35,770 nucleotides of DNA from contig JAUSKG010000025.1 in NCBI GenBank assembly GCA_030647005.1, forward strand, positions 1-35,770, in the 5' to 3' direction. The notes under the pieces were generated by a model, which did no database searches, was not told the origin of the DNA, and worked only from the letters and a program-made list of their open reading frames with translations. The stretch is from a bacterium (GTDB taxonomy: Bacteria; Patescibacteriota; Patescibacteriia; JACPHY01). This document shows, piece after piece, positions 15,522 to 23,125 of the stretch. Both the position numbers and the translations under genes were made by a program. Numbering within the stretch: position 1 is the stretch's first letter; each line of letters starts with the position of its first letter.

Positions 15522-17885
15522 ATGGCAACCGTACTCACCGGACTTTCCGAGAAAGTATTCAACGACCGCTACGCACTTCGTGATCGTGCGGGACACCAGA
15601 TCGAGCAATCACCGGATCAGATGTGGGATCGCGTCGCAAAGGCCATTGCCTCCGTGGAGGTGACATCGCAGAAGCGCGAGTACTGGACAGGCGAGTTCCG
15701 TAAGGTGCTTGAGGATTTCCAGTTCGTCCCGGGCGGACGGATCCTCTCCGGTGCTGGTACAGGCGTGCCGGTGACGTTCTACAACTGCTTCGTCATCCCG
15801 TCGCCCGAAGATAGTCGCGGTGGCATTCTCGATAATGTGAAGCTCATGGTGGAGATCATGAGCAGGTCCGGCGGTGTCGGTGTCAACCTCTCCTCGCTCC
15901 GACCGCGCGGATCACTCGTGAAGGGCGTTTCCGGCACAGCATCCGGAGCGGTGTCGTTCGGCGGCCTCTACAGCTACGCCACCGGTCTCATCGAGCAGGG
16001 CGGCTCGCGTCGCGGCGCGCTCATGCTCATGCTCAACGATGACCACCCGGACATCGAGGAGTTCATCACCGTGAAGCGCACGATGGGCCTCGTGACGAAC
16101 GCGAACCTCTCCGTCTGCATCTCCGATCGCTTCATGGAAGCCGTGAAGAACGATGCGAACTGGGATCTCCAGTGGGGCGGCAAGGTCTACCGCACCATCA
16201 AGGCGGCGGCACTCTGGGAACTCATCTGCGAGTCCGCCTGGGCATCGGGCGAACCCGGGACGTTCTTCATCGAGCGCGCGAACAAGCGTTCCAACTCCTG
16301 GTACTTCGAGCAGCTCATCTCCACGAATCCCTGCGGCGAGCAGCCCCTCGGCGCGTGGAACGTCTGCAACCTCGGCTCCATGAACGTGGCCGCATTCGCG
16401 ACATCCGACGGCATCCACGAGAAGGCGGAATTCGAGTGGGAGCGGTTCCGCTGGGCCGTCCGCATCGCCATTCGTTTCCTCGACGATGTCATTGATGCCA
16501 CGTACTACCCATACGAGGAGAACCGCACCGCGCAGCTCGGCATCCGACGCACCGGACTGGGATTCATGGGCTTCGGCGATCTCCTCATCAAGCTCCACAT
16601 CCCGTACGGATCGCCGGAGGGCATCGCGATGACCCAGGACCTCTACCGCACGCTTCGCGACGAAGCGTACCGTGCATCGGTGGATATCGCAGCGGAGAAA
16701 GGCGCATTCCCGAAGTTCGATCGCGAGAAGTACCTCCAGGGGTGGTTCATCCAGCGTCTGCCGGAGGACATCAAGCAGGGGATTGCCGCGCACGGCATTC
16801 GCAACTGCTTCCTCCTCACGCAGGCACCCACCGGCACCACATCCCTCCTCTCCGGTGTCTCCTCGGGCATCGAGCCGGTGTACGACTTCGCCTTCATCCG
16901 CCGCGACCGCATCGGCGAGCACACGGTGTACCATCCGCTCTACGAGGCATGGGCGGGTGCGCACCCGGGACAGGAGCACCCCCCGTACTTCACTTCCGCA
17001 AAGCAGCTCACGCCGGAGGAACATGTACGCATGCAGGCCGCGGCGCAGGAGTACAACGATTCCTCGATCTCCAAGACCTGCAACGCCCCGAATGATCACA
17101 CGAAGGAGCAGGTGAAGGATCTCTACATGCTCGCGTACGAACTCGGTTGCAAGGGTGTGACATACTTCCGCGATGGCTCACGGAACGAAGCCGTCCTCTC
17201 CTCTGCGCCCCCCGCGAAGAAGGAGGAGCCCGCCGCAATCGAGGCACCCAAGCCGATGGCCATCCTCGAGCCGCGCCCGCGTCCGGAAGTCATGCACGGC
17301 ATGACGTACAAAGTACCCACGGCGTACGGCAAACTCTTCATCACGATCAACAGCGACGATGATGGCAAGCCCTTCGAGGTGTTCGCGACGATCGGGAAGT
17401 CCGGCGGATTTTTTGCCGAGGAGACCGAGGGCATCTGCCGTCTCGCCTCGCTCGCGCTCCGCTCCGGCATTCCCGCGCAAACCGTCATCGTGCAGCTCAA
17501 GGGCATCCGCGGCCCCATGCCGAGCTTCGGAAAGAATGGCATGATCCTCTCCATCCCCGATGCCATCGCGCAGATCCTCGACGAGCACATTCGTGCACCC
17601 CAAGAGAAGCTCTCCCTCCAGTTTGATGACGCTGCGTCCGCCTCAGGAGCGAGCACTGCGCCAAAGGAGCACGATGACCGCAACGCATTCATCCTGGAGA
17701 CAATGACCTCCACCGTCACCGTCGGCGGACAGGGGAGTATCACACCCGCAGCAACCCCATCTCCCGCAAAGCGCTCCCTCGCCGACCACGGCTGGGCCCC
17801 CGAGTGCCCCACCTGCGGCTCCGTCCTCCAGTTCCAAGAGGGTTGCATGAGCTGCCTCGGCTGCGGGTATAGCAAATGCACATAG
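15522..17885 (+). CDS. nrdJ: adenosylcobalamin-dependent ribonucleotide reductase (class II)
   Basis: 787 residues. It reduces ribonucleotides to deoxyribonucleotides using adenosylcobalamin to make the radical. Visible are YNCFVIP with the first redox Cys (C89), SGGVGVNLSSLRPRGSLV, the finger-loop N269-P-C271-G-E273, and TGTTSLLSGVSSGIEPVYDF. At the C-terminus, CPTC, CMSCLGC and the final GYSKC (about 762-786) supply a metal-binding and redox-shuttle tail. A GGAGGT sits directly against the ATG, too close to be an ideal SD. Upstream lie a promoter, a DnaA-type box and two NrdR boxes. A DUF3467 gene follows, and cobO, the cofactor-making enzyme, is close by. Confidence 0.96.
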   Translation: MATVLTGLSEKVFNDRYALRDRAGHQIEQSPDQMWDRVAKAIASVEVTSQKREYWTGEFRKVLEDFQFVPGGRILSGAGTGVPVTFYNCFVIPSPEDSRGGILDNVKLMVEIMSRSGGVGVNLSSLRPRGSLVKGVSGTASGAVSFGGLYSYATGLIEQGGSRRGALMLMLNDDHPDIEEFITVKRTMGLVTNANLSVCISDRFMEAVKNDANWDLQWGGKVYRTIKAAALWELICESAWASGEPGTFFIERANKRSNSWYFEQLISTNPCGEQPLGAWNVCNLGSMNVAAFATSDGIHEKAEFEWERFRWAVRIAIRFLDDVIDATYYPYEENRTAQLGIRRTGLGFMGFGDLLIKLHIPYGSPEGIAMTQDLYRTLRDEAYRASVDIAAEKGAFPKFDREKYLQGWFIQRLPEDIKQGIAAHGIRNCFLLTQAPTGTTSLLSGVSSGIEPVYDFAFIRRDRIGEHTVYHPLYEAWAGAHPGQEHPPYFTSAKQLTPEEHVRMQAAAQEYNDSSISKTCNAPNDHTKEQVKDLYMLAYELGCKGVTYFRDGSRNEAVLSSAPPAKKEEPAAIEAPKPMAILEPRPRPEVMHGMTYKVPTAYGKLFITINSDDDGKPFEVFATIGKSGGFFAEETEGICRLASLALRSGIPAQTVIVQLKGIRGPMPSFGKNGMILSIPDAIAQILDEHIRAPQEKLSLQFDDAASASGASTAPKEHDDRNAFILETMTSTVTVGGQGSITPAATPSPAKRSLADHGWAPECPTCGSVLQFQEGCMSCLGCGYSKCT

Positions 17886-17887
17886 GC

Positions 17888-18148
17888 ATGGAGCAGCCCA
17901 CCCAGCAGATTCACATCCAGGCGGAGCGTGAGGGCCTCAAGGGTGTCTACACGAACGCCGTCATGGTCACCGCACAGGAGCGGGATGTCGTCATCGACTT
18001 CCTCTCCCAGGTGAAGATTCAGGAACAGACCAGCACGACGCTCGTCAGCCGCGTCTTCCTCAATCACCACGTCGCCGCAGACCTCGCAAAACTCCTCATC
18101 AACGTGCGGAAGCAATGGGAGGAGAAGAAGTACGGATCCAAGGAATGA
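17888..18148 (+). CDS. DUF3467 family protein
   Basis: 86 residues from ATG 17888, just after the nrdJ TAG. An upstream ATG at 17876 would overlap nrdJ and add four residues. The pattern GVYTNAVMVTAQERDVVIDF...SRVFLNHHVAADLAKLLINV fits DUF3467, small proteins of unknown function. Here it is probably co-transcribed with nrdJ, since a hairpin follows its stop. A link with dNTP supply is only positional. Confidence 0.75.
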   Translation: MEQPTQQIHIQAEREGLKGVYTNAVMVTAQERDVVIDFLSQVKIQEQTSTTLVSRVFLNHHVAADLAKLLINVRKQWEEKKYGSKE

Positions 18149-18156
18149 CAAAGGAA

Positions 18157-18181
18157 GAGAGCCACGCAATGCGTGGCTCTC
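18157..18181. terminator. bidirectional stem-loop between nrdJ operon and minus-strand genes
   Basis: A perfect 11-bp stem, GAGAGCCACGC against GCGTGGCTCTC, with loop AAT. Read on the minus strand it is followed by TTCCTTTGTC, so it works best as terminator for the minus-strand pair, but it also closes the nrdJ unit. Confidence 0.75.
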
Positions 18182-18201
18182 GCGGTGATGACTCGGAGGC
18201 G

Positions 18202-18375
18202 CTACTCGCTCGTATCCTCCGGTGGTGAGAGCGATCGTAGCTGCGCGATCGCCACCTCGACATCCACGGGTGGGCTGACTTCGCCACGAGCAATCGCCTC
18301 ATCGGCTTCTCGCTCCATGGCCTGCCATTCCAGGGTGTGGAAGTAAGCATCGTCCCTTGCAATTCGACGCACCAT
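18202..18375 (-). CDS. small acidic protein, antitoxin C-terminus-like
   Basis: 57 residues. The start is chosen because AGAGGAG lies 6 bases before the ATG at 18375 (minus strand). The sequence EREADEAIARGEVSPPVD resembles the C-terminal tail of AbrB/MazE-type antitoxins (the 'READEDIAAGRV' pattern), but no DNA-binding N-terminal domain and no toxin gene are present. It follows the lipoprotein gene by 29 bases and probably shares its transcript. Function not assigned. Confidence 0.55.
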   Translation of the reverse strand: MVRRIARDDAYFHTLEWQAMEREADEAIARGEVSPPVDVEVAIAQLRSLSPPEDTSE

Positions 18376-18404
18376 GTACAACTCCTCTCGATTGGCGCTG
18401 CGTG

Positions 18405-18701
18405 CTACCGCAGCGGGATGACCTTGGACTTGCAGCCACTCGCCCAGGTGAAGCTCGCGGCGCATTCGACGATGACCATCTGCTCGGTGCCGAGCAGCCC
18501 ACGCACGTTCGCCTCGCATGAGACGTAGCCGTCGCCGTCAGAGTCGGTTCCGGCGCACGTTCTCCCGAGGATGGTCTTGTCCCCGTGCATCTCCTTCAGG
18601 TACGTGTCGAACTCCGCCTCTGCGGCACTCTTGTCGAACAAGTAGCCGCAGCCCGTGCTCAGCAACACCGCACACACCGCCACCGCAATCAATCGCTGCA
18701 T
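18405..18701 (-). CDS. small secreted putative lipoprotein
   Basis: 98 residues. The N-terminus MQRLIAVAVCAVLLSTGC is a signal peptide with a lipobox-like LSTGC; Leu is at -4 rather than -3, so lipidation is likely but not certain. The mature part has further Cys residues (TCAGTDSDGDGYVSCEA, VECAASFTWASGC) that could form disulfides. The DSDGDGYVSC segment looks like a calcium-loop pattern. AAAGGAG sits 6 bases before the ATG. No family recognised. Confidence 0.7.
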   Translation of the reverse strand: MQRLIAVAVCAVLLSTGCGYLFDKSAAEAEFDTYLKEMHGDKTILGRTCAGTDSDGDGYVSCEANVRGLLGTEQMVIVECAASFTWASGCKSKVIPLR

Positions 18702-18739
18702 GTACTGCTCCTTTTCCGCTGGATGGACCAGCTCCCATT

Positions 18740-18767
18740 ACACTAACAGATCCAGACCGGCAGTCAA
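18740..18767 (-). promoter_or_regulatory. promoter for the 18701 lipoprotein gene
   Basis: On the minus strand, -35 TTGACT (18762-18767), 16-base spacer, -10-like TAGTGT (18740-18745). The leader to the SD is about 25 bases. Confidence 0.45.
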
Positions 18768-18771
18768 TCTC

Positions 18772-18806
18772 CCCTCCCTACTCCGCGTACTCGGGGAGAG
18801 GGAGGG
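18772..18806 (+). other. C-rich/G-rich hairpin in the cobO leader
   Basis: CCCTCCCTACTCC can pair with GGAGAGGGAGGG across a short loop, with a one-base bulge. It lies 22 bases before the cobO ATG and is followed by more G-rich sequence containing the probable SD (GGTGGAG). It may be a remnant of another repeat or a leader structure. Confidence 0.4.
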
Positions 18807-18828
18807 TAAGGGAGGGAGAGGTGGAGTT

Positions 18829-19524
18829 ATGCAAACCGGACTCATCCAAGTGTACACCGGCAACGGCAAGGGCAAGACCACCGCGGCCCTCGGCCTGGCA
18901 CTCCGCGCGCGTGCCGTCGGCAAGCGCGTGGCCATCGTCTTTTTTGACAAAGGCGGTGAGCACTACTCCGAGCGCGCGCTCCTCGGCAGCATTGGCGTGG
19001 ACTGGTTTGGCTACGGCCTGGACCGCATCGATCCGACAACCAACCGCTTCCGCTTTGGCGTTATCGCGGAGGACATCAGCCAGGCAGAGCAGGGGATCGC
19101 AAAAGCATTGGAGCTGTTTTCCTTCCGTCATCCCGAGCGAAGCGAAGCGAAGTCGAGGGATCTCGTTCAACAGGTCGAGATTTCTCCACTTCGCTCGAGG
19201 ACTCACTCCGGTCGAAATGACGCGGGAGGATACGACCTCCTCATCCTCGACGAAATCAACACCACCGTCGCACTCGGCATGCTCCCCGAATCCGCAGTCG
19301 AGCACCTCCTTGACGCAAAACCCTCAACAACGGAAATTCTCCTCACCGGCCGAACAGAGGTCTCAAAAGCAGCCACAAACCCACCCGGCCAACCCTGGCC
19401 CAACGGCCCCGAGCAACAACGCTGGCTCTCCTACTTCAACCGCGCCGATCTCCTCACCGAAATGCACCTCCACAAGCACTACTTCTACCAAGGCACCCCC
19501 GCGCGAGAGGGGATTGATTATTGA
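18829..19524 (+). CDS. cobO: cob(I)alamin (corrinoid) adenosyltransferase, with in-frame repeat insertion
   Basis: 231 residues of the CobO/BtuR family, which transfers the adenosyl group of ATP to corrinoids and so makes the cofactor of NrdJ. The P-loop GNGKGKTT is at residues 11-18. Other family marks are VAIVFFDKGG, YDLLILDEINTTVALGML, ILLTGR and the C-terminal ADLLTEMHLHKHYFYQG...GIDY. Between ALELFSF and the YDLLILDEI strand lie about 30 foreign residues (about 100-130, beginning RHPERSEAKSRDL). They are encoded by a 90-bp palindromic repeat; without it the length would be about 201, near the family norm. SD-like GGTGGAG precedes the ATG. Confidence 0.92.
   Translation: MQTGLIQVYTGNGKGKTTAALGLALRARAVGKRVAIVFFDKGGEHYSERALLGSIGVDWFGYGLDRIDPTTNRFRFGVIAEDISQAEQGIAKALELFSFRHPERSEAKSRDLVQQVEISPLRSRTHSGRNDAGGYDLLILDEINTTVALGMLPESAVEHLLDAKPSTTEILLTGRTEVSKAATNPPGQPWPNGPEQQRWLSYFNRADLLTEMHLHKHYFYQGTPAREGIDY
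19127..19216. repeat. palindromic repeat copy 1, inside cobO
   Basis: 90 bp, GTCATCCCGAGCGAAGCG at one end and GGTCGAAATGAC at the other, the ends being inverted complements. Inner arms GAAGTCGAGGGATCTCG and CGAGATTTCTCCACTTCG also pair. Relatives lie at 26448-26563 and 30727-30837. Its length is divisible by 3 and it carries no stop in the cobO frame. Confidence 0.85.
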
Positions 19525-19556
19525 TGGAAGATTCGTTTCAAGGATGCTCCACAAGG

Positions 19557-19592
19557 AAAACGACCCCGCGCGGCATGAGCCAGGCAGGGTCG
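19557..19592 (-). terminator. terminator of the HTH gene
   Basis: Read on the minus strand, CGACCC (19592-19587) pairs with GGGTCG (19566-19561), with an inner paired region, and is followed by TTTT (19560-19557). It lies 25 bases after the stop of the minus-strand gene. Confidence 0.6.
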
Positions 19593-19617
19593 CTTGGGTA
19601 GCGGAAGATCGGACGCG

Positions 19618-20061
19618 TTACGTCCTGATCTTGTGAGCGGTTTCGGTGGCATCCTGGATCACCCGCTGTCGCTGTTCGATGGTCAGGTCGGCCATCGAAC
19701 GGAAGAGGCCATCCATGAGGGGGAGACAGAGGTACTCACTCAGTGACCGCGTGCCGCTCCACTGCTCGCGGTTCTTGGTGGAGATATCCCAGAGAGGAAG
19801 GCGCTCGATCTCGGCGAAACGCTCCACTACGCCGGTGATACCGGTTGACTCGTGCAGAACGCGCATGATGGAACACATGGTCGTCGGCCCCGGAGGAGAC
19901 ACGACATCCCGCAGCCAGATCGTGATCTGGTCCTCCGAAACATCCAGGAACGTCGCCCACTCCTTTCGCATGAACAGTCCGGTTCCGTCGAAAAGGAACG
20001 TGAGGAACTCGATGAACCTCCCCGTTCCTCGCTCGCGGAACAAACTCACGTCCTCACCCAT
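19618..20061 (-). CDS. XRE-like helix-turn-helix protein
   Basis: 147 residues. The start at 20061 is chosen because GAGGAGGA lies about 6 bases upstream; a longer in-frame start at 20100 would add 13 residues and lacks this. The segment LFMRKEWATFLDVSEDQITIWLRDVVSPPG reads like a Cro/C1-type HTH. The rest is helical (LSEYLCLPLMDGLFRSMADL, QRQRVIQDATETAHK) and unassigned. It has its own consensus promoter and a terminator, so it is monocistronic. A DNA-binding role is inferred. Confidence 0.65.
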   Translation of the reverse strand: MGEDVSLFRERGTGRFIEFLTFLFDGTGLFMRKEWATFLDVSEDQITIWLRDVVSPPGPTTMCSIMRVLHESTGITGVVERFAEIERLPLWDISTKNREQWSGTRSLSEYLCLPLMDGLFRSMADLTIEQRQRVIQDATETAHKIRT

Positions 20062-20098
20062 GTCGCTTCCTCCTCTTTCGATGTACTGCGACAAATAC

Positions 20099-20127
20099 AC
20101 GTTATCTCACTTCGTCGTTGCTGTCAA
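20099..20127 (-). promoter_or_regulatory. sigma-70-type promoter of the HTH gene
   Basis: Minus strand: -35 TTGACA (20122-20127), 17-base spacer, -10 TAACGT (20099-20104). Confidence 0.65.
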
Positions 20128-20172
20128 TAATCGCTCCCGAGCATCCGCAGTGGTACGCATGAGTACGTCTGC

Positions 20173-20178
20173 TACGCT
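20173..20178 (+). promoter_or_regulatory. -10 element close to a start codon (possible leaderless mRNA)
   Basis: TACGCT lies only 6 bases before ATG 20185, so a transcript starting at the normal distance would begin at or next to the ATG. No clear -35 and no SD. Same hexamer as at greA P1 and lysS. Confidence 0.4.
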
Positions 20179-20184
20179 ATAAGC

Positions 20185-20466
20185 ATGAACGCTCCCATCC
20201 AAAAACTCCTCCAACTCCAAGATGGAGACCGCATCCGCATCAATGACAGGGTGTTTGTTATTGAGCGGCGATCGTTCCACCCCGCGCATCCGAAAGATAC
20301 CTACGATCCGCGAGCGATCACCCGCTACGAACTCGGCGATGACTACGTTCTCGAGTTCGACGGCGATCGTCCTTCATTCTTCCAGATCGTCACGAAACGG
20401 CACCTCTTTGGCTTCACAAGTGCGAGGAGCAACGTGGAGGACATCGAGACGATCACCGTGCTGTAG
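20185..20466 (+). CDS. hypothetical protein, 93 residues
   Basis: Not recognised. It opens MNAPIQKLLQLQDGDRIRINDRVFVIERRS, which suggests a small beta-rich fold with hydrophilic turns, and includes YELGDDYVLEFDGDRPSFFQ. No signal peptide, membrane helix or Cys motif. The next gene (MazG-like) starts 13 bases later, so they are probably co-transcribed. The ATG may be leaderless. Confidence 0.6.
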   Translation: MNAPIQKLLQLQDGDRIRINDRVFVIERRSFHPAHPKDTYDPRAITRYELGDDYVLEFDGDRPSFFQIVTKRHLFGFTSARSNVEDIETITVL

Positions 20467-20479
20467 TGTGGCCCCACCT

Positions 20480-20785
20480 ATGCAGTTCAACAAGCTCATT
20501 CGGGACAACATCCCGTCCATTGTGCAGCGCCACGGTGGCATCGCGGTCACGCACGTCGCGGGCGATGAGGAGTATCGTATGAAGTTACGGGAGAAGCTCC
20601 AGGAGGAGGTGGATGAGTTCCTGGAGTCCGAGAATCCCGAGGAGCTCGCGGACATCATGGAAGTCATCTTTGCACTTGCGGATCACCTTGAGGTTTCACG
20701 ATCGGCGCTCGAGGAGCTCCGTGCAGCAAAAGGAGCAGAGCGTGGCGCATTCCGCGAGCGCCTCATCTTGGACGAGACACGATGA
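20480..20785 (+). CDS. MazG-like / phosphoribosyl-ATP pyrophosphohydrolase-like protein
   Basis: 101 residues from ATG 20480. The N-terminal FNKLIRDNIPSIVQRHGG and the helix EKLQEEVDEFLESENPEELADIMEVIFAL are the all-alpha NTP pyrophosphatase signature: the ExxE...E..D metal-binding pattern appears as EEVDE and ELADIMEV. Members with this 'KLvRDkIPeii' opening are usually annotated as house-cleaning NTPases; substrate unknown. A long hairpin begins at its stop codon. Confidence 0.8.
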   Translation: MQFNKLIRDNIPSIVQRHGGIAVTHVAGDEEYRMKLREKLQEEVDEFLESENPEELADIMEVIFALADHLEVSRSALEELRAAKGAERGAFRERLILDETR

Positions 20786-20811
20786 TACCTCCGAAATTCG
20801 GAGGTATCATC
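20781..20811 (+). terminator. long stem-loop overlapping the stop of the MazG-like gene
   Basis: A perfect 13-bp stem, GATGATACCTCCG against CGGAGGTATCATC, loop AAATT. The TGA stop (20783-20785) lies in the left arm. No T tract follows. Confidence 0.65.
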
Positions 20812-20830
20812 GCACGACTCGGTGCGCATC

Positions 20831-20859
20831 TTTGCGCCTTCCTCGATGATCGGTACTGT
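20831..20859 (+). promoter_or_regulatory. promoter before the P-loop kinase gene
   Basis: -35-like TTTGCG (20831-20836), 17-base spacer, -10-like TACTGT (20854-20859). It lies between the hairpin and the ATG at 20904. Confidence 0.35.
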
Positions 20860-20903
20860 GAGAGTGAGATGTGCTCATCGCGTCAAGGAACCATCATCGC
20901 ACT

Positions 20904-21524
20904 ATGGCAGTCATCATCGGTCTCGTCGGAGAGAAGGGGAGCGGGAAGGGGACGTTCGTCCGTGTCCTCGAGGGGGACTTTCCGGAGACGGTCTCGGTGG
21001 TGAAGATGCGATTCTCCGATTTGCACCGCGAGACGCTCGCGCTCTGGAACCTGGAAATCACGCGGCACAACATGCAGGAGCTCTCGCGCGTACTCGTGGA
21101 GACGTACGGCATGGATGTCATCGCCAACGCCATGCGCGGGAGGATTGAGCACCTCCAGACCGACGTTGTGCTCCTCGATGGGGTGCGGTGGGAGGAGGAT
21201 CGGAAGCTCATCCGCTCATTTCCAAAAAACATCCTCGTGTACATTACCGCATCACCGGAGGTGCGTTTTGATCGCATCCGTGGCCGTGGCGAAAACGACG
21301 ATGACCACCAGGCATCGTTCGAAAAGTTCATGCGAGAGGAGCAGGCGCTCTCCGAGCAATCCATCGCCGCAATCGGCGCAACGGCGGACATCACGATTCG
21401 CAACGAGGGAACGTTCGAGGAGTTCCGCGATCAGGGACAGCGAGTCATCACGCAAACGCTTAATCTTCGGCGCGCGATCTTCGGCACTCCCGCGCCAGCT
21501 TCGGAGGGAGGGATGGAGGTCTGA
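20904..21524 (+). CDS. P-loop nucleoside/dephospho-CoA kinase-like protein
   Basis: 206 residues from ATG 20904 (MAVIIGLVGEKGSGKGTF); an upstream in-frame start at 20871 would place 11 odd residues before the first strand. Walker A is GEKGSGKGT. VVLLDGVRWEEDRKLI gives the Walker B-type strand, followed by ILVYITASPEVRFDRIRGRGEND with Arg-rich lid residues. The fold fits the adenylate kinase/CoaE-like group often annotated as dephospho-CoA kinase in archaea and Patescibacteria. The substrate is not proven. It converges with the secreted-protein gene, 14 bases apart. Confidence 0.7.
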   Translation: MAVIIGLVGEKGSGKGTFVRVLEGDFPETVSVVKMRFSDLHRETLALWNLEITRHNMQELSRVLVETYGMDVIANAMRGRIEHLQTDVVLLDGVRWEEDRKLIRSFPKNILVYITASPEVRFDRIRGRGENDDDHQASFEKFMREEQALSEQSIAAIGATADITIRNEGTFEEFRDQGQRVITQTLNLRRAIFGTPAPASEGGMEV

Positions 21525-21532
21525 AGACCTCC
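21515..21532. terminator. stem-loop between convergent genes
   Basis: GGAGGTC, loop TGAA, GACCTCC. The kinase TGA stop (21522-21524) lies in the loop. It is shared by the two convergent genes; no long T tract on either side. Confidence 0.5.
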
Positions 21533-21538
21533 GCTACA

Positions 21539-23041
21539 TCAGAAGATCGAAAGGCCGTGCGTGTGGATGATGATCGGTTCGGTGCTCGCGGTCGGTGTCG
21601 CTGGCTGCGATACGACAGTCGTCGGAGCCGGTGCCGTCTCAACGCCTCCCTCAAAGCCGCCAGTAAGTGGCTGGCCTGCTGGGTGGAGATCGAGCGCCTC
21701 GTTCGAGAGCACGCGCAGGTTGTTCCAGGAGTAGCCGAGCTGCTCGATGACGCGCGGTGAGGCGAACGGTCGGCGTTGGCCCTGCGAGATGACGAACGCC
21801 TGCGGGAGGTACTTTGGTGCAGTGACGATTTCGCCATCCGGCATTGTGAGTGGATCGCCCTGCTTCTTCCCCGCGAGCGCGGATGCGAGCATGGGCTTCA
21901 CCAGTTGTGCGGGGAACCGCGCCTCGCGGATAGCGGGGTGGGGGATCGGTCGCTTCACATCGCCCACGAGCAGATACTCCTGCTTCGTACCAAGGTCTAG
22001 CACGAGCTGCCCGCGCGGGCTATCGCTCGCGCCTGCGACCTCCTTGCCCTCGGCGTATGCAGCGAGGTCATCGGGCGTTGCCACCTCAACCTCGTCCGGG
22101 TGGAAGCCAAGCTGCCGGAAGACCTCGGCAGAAGCAACGCGCCTCCGCTCACCGTCTACGATGAGCCACCGCATCCCCGCGGCATCCGCGAGGACGCTGT
22201 AGTTTGTAAATCGAATCGTCGGACCCTCCTGGTACGCAGCGATATCGTTCGCTTCCGCGGCGATGATCTTCTCCGCGGGAGTGTACGTCGTGAGTACCGC
22301 GGGAGACACGAAGCGTTGACGCTTGCTCTGTGCGATCCGCCATACGGTGCCGTCCGGCCCGCGCAGAATCGCGCCATCGGGGTAGCGGCCGGTGCCAAAC
22401 CACTGGGCGAACAGGCGCGCGAAGTTGTAGTTGCCGCCCGCACCACTCGCGCCACCGCGCCACGGCGTGTAGGAGTACAACGCGGCGGTGGCGTTGTTCT
22501 GCGGGGTGATCGTGAAACCATCCGATGTGGTCTTCGTCCTCCCAACGGCCCAGCGCGCAATCGTCTCGCCTTTCATCGTGAGGTCTTCCAGGTACCCCTG
22601 GAGCTGGAGTGCCGCACCGCGTACCTGCTTGCCAAATCCCTTGAACCGGCCATTGCATCCGGTGCCGTCCGGACAACCGTACCCCATCGCCCAGTCGTAC
22701 TGCGACTGCACTGGCGCGCGATCGTCAACGAGTCCCTGCTCCTTCTGGAGCATGACGAGGAGCACCTGCGGATTCACCCGCGCCTCCTGCGACGCGAGCC
22801 AGATGATCTCGTGCGGGAACTTCAGCGCACCCGTGGAGTCGGGCTGGAACACGCTCGCGAGGAGCGACCCGCGATCCTGCAACCACCTCCCCACATCTCC
22901 AAGCGACATCGTCGCGCTGTTCGTGAGCGTGTGGTCGGAAATGATGTGCTGCTCATCAAAGGAGAACGCCCGCGCGCTGAACGGCGCGAGGAGCACAAAG
23001 CAGCAAGCACTGACGATAACCATGGCGGAGGAACGACGCAT
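21539..23041 (-). CDS. secreted lysozyme-like protein with C-terminal sequence repeats
   Basis: 500 residues. ATG 23041 gives a clear signal peptide ending SARA-F. Residues of about 55-165 look like a lysozyme/transglycosylase-like domain: EIIWLASQEARVNPQVLLVMLQKEQG, then DWAMGYGCPDGTGCNGRFKGFGKQ and YNFARLFAQWFG. KEQ may hold the catalytic Glu. The remainder has divergent repeats in which a tract like DGTVWRIAQSKRQRFVSP or GQRRPFASPRVIEQLGYSW is followed by a spacer and (A/L)Y.EG or HPAGQPL; at least three to four units are visible. The tail is a Pro/Thr/Ala-rich linker (APAPTTVVSQPATPTASTEP). It probably acts on or binds the cell wall. Confidence 0.75.
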   Translation of the reverse strand: MRRSSAMVIVSACCFVLLAPFSARAFSFDEQHIISDHTLTNSATMSLGDVGRWLQDRGSLLASVFQPDSTGALKFPHEIIWLASQEARVNPQVLLVMLQKEQGLVDDRAPVQSQYDWAMGYGCPDGTGCNGRFKGFGKQVRGAALQLQGYLEDLTMKGETIARWAVGRTKTTSDGFTITPQNNATAALYSYTPWRGGASGAGGNYNFARLFAQWFGTGRYPDGAILRGPDGTVWRIAQSKRQRFVSPAVLTTYTPAEKIIAAEANDIAAYQEGPTIRFTNYSVLADAAGMRWLIVDGERRRVASAEVFRQLGFHPDEVEVATPDDLAAYAEGKEVAGASDSPRGQLVLDLGTKQEYLLVGDVKRPIPHPAIREARFPAQLVKPMLASALAGKKQGDPLTMPDGEIVTAPKYLPQAFVISQGQRRPFASPRVIEQLGYSWNNLRVLSNEALDLHPAGQPLTGGFEGGVETAPAPTTVVSQPATPTASTEPIIIHTHGLSIF

Positions 23042-23086
23042 AGAGTAAGACGGTGACGATCTTCCTTTTACCTTACCACAACAAAA

Positions 23087-23112
23087 GAAGACCACCCCGA
23101 GGGGTGGTCTCT
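23087..23112 (-). terminator. Rho-independent terminator of the 127-residue ORF
   Basis: On the minus strand AGACCACCCC pairs with GGGGTGGTCT, followed by TCTTTTGTTG. It lies just past the stop of the gene at 23126-23509. Confidence 0.8.
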
Positions 23113-23125
23113 TCGGACAGCAGGG

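Noticed and set aside
15912-17099. 395-codon minus-strand frame opposite nrdJ
   Set aside because: Shadow frame; NrdJ motifs on the plus strand are complete.
18202-18701. Toxin-antitoxin pair
   Set aside because: The 57-residue protein has an antitoxin-like tail, but its neighbour is a signal-peptide protein and no toxin fold is visible.
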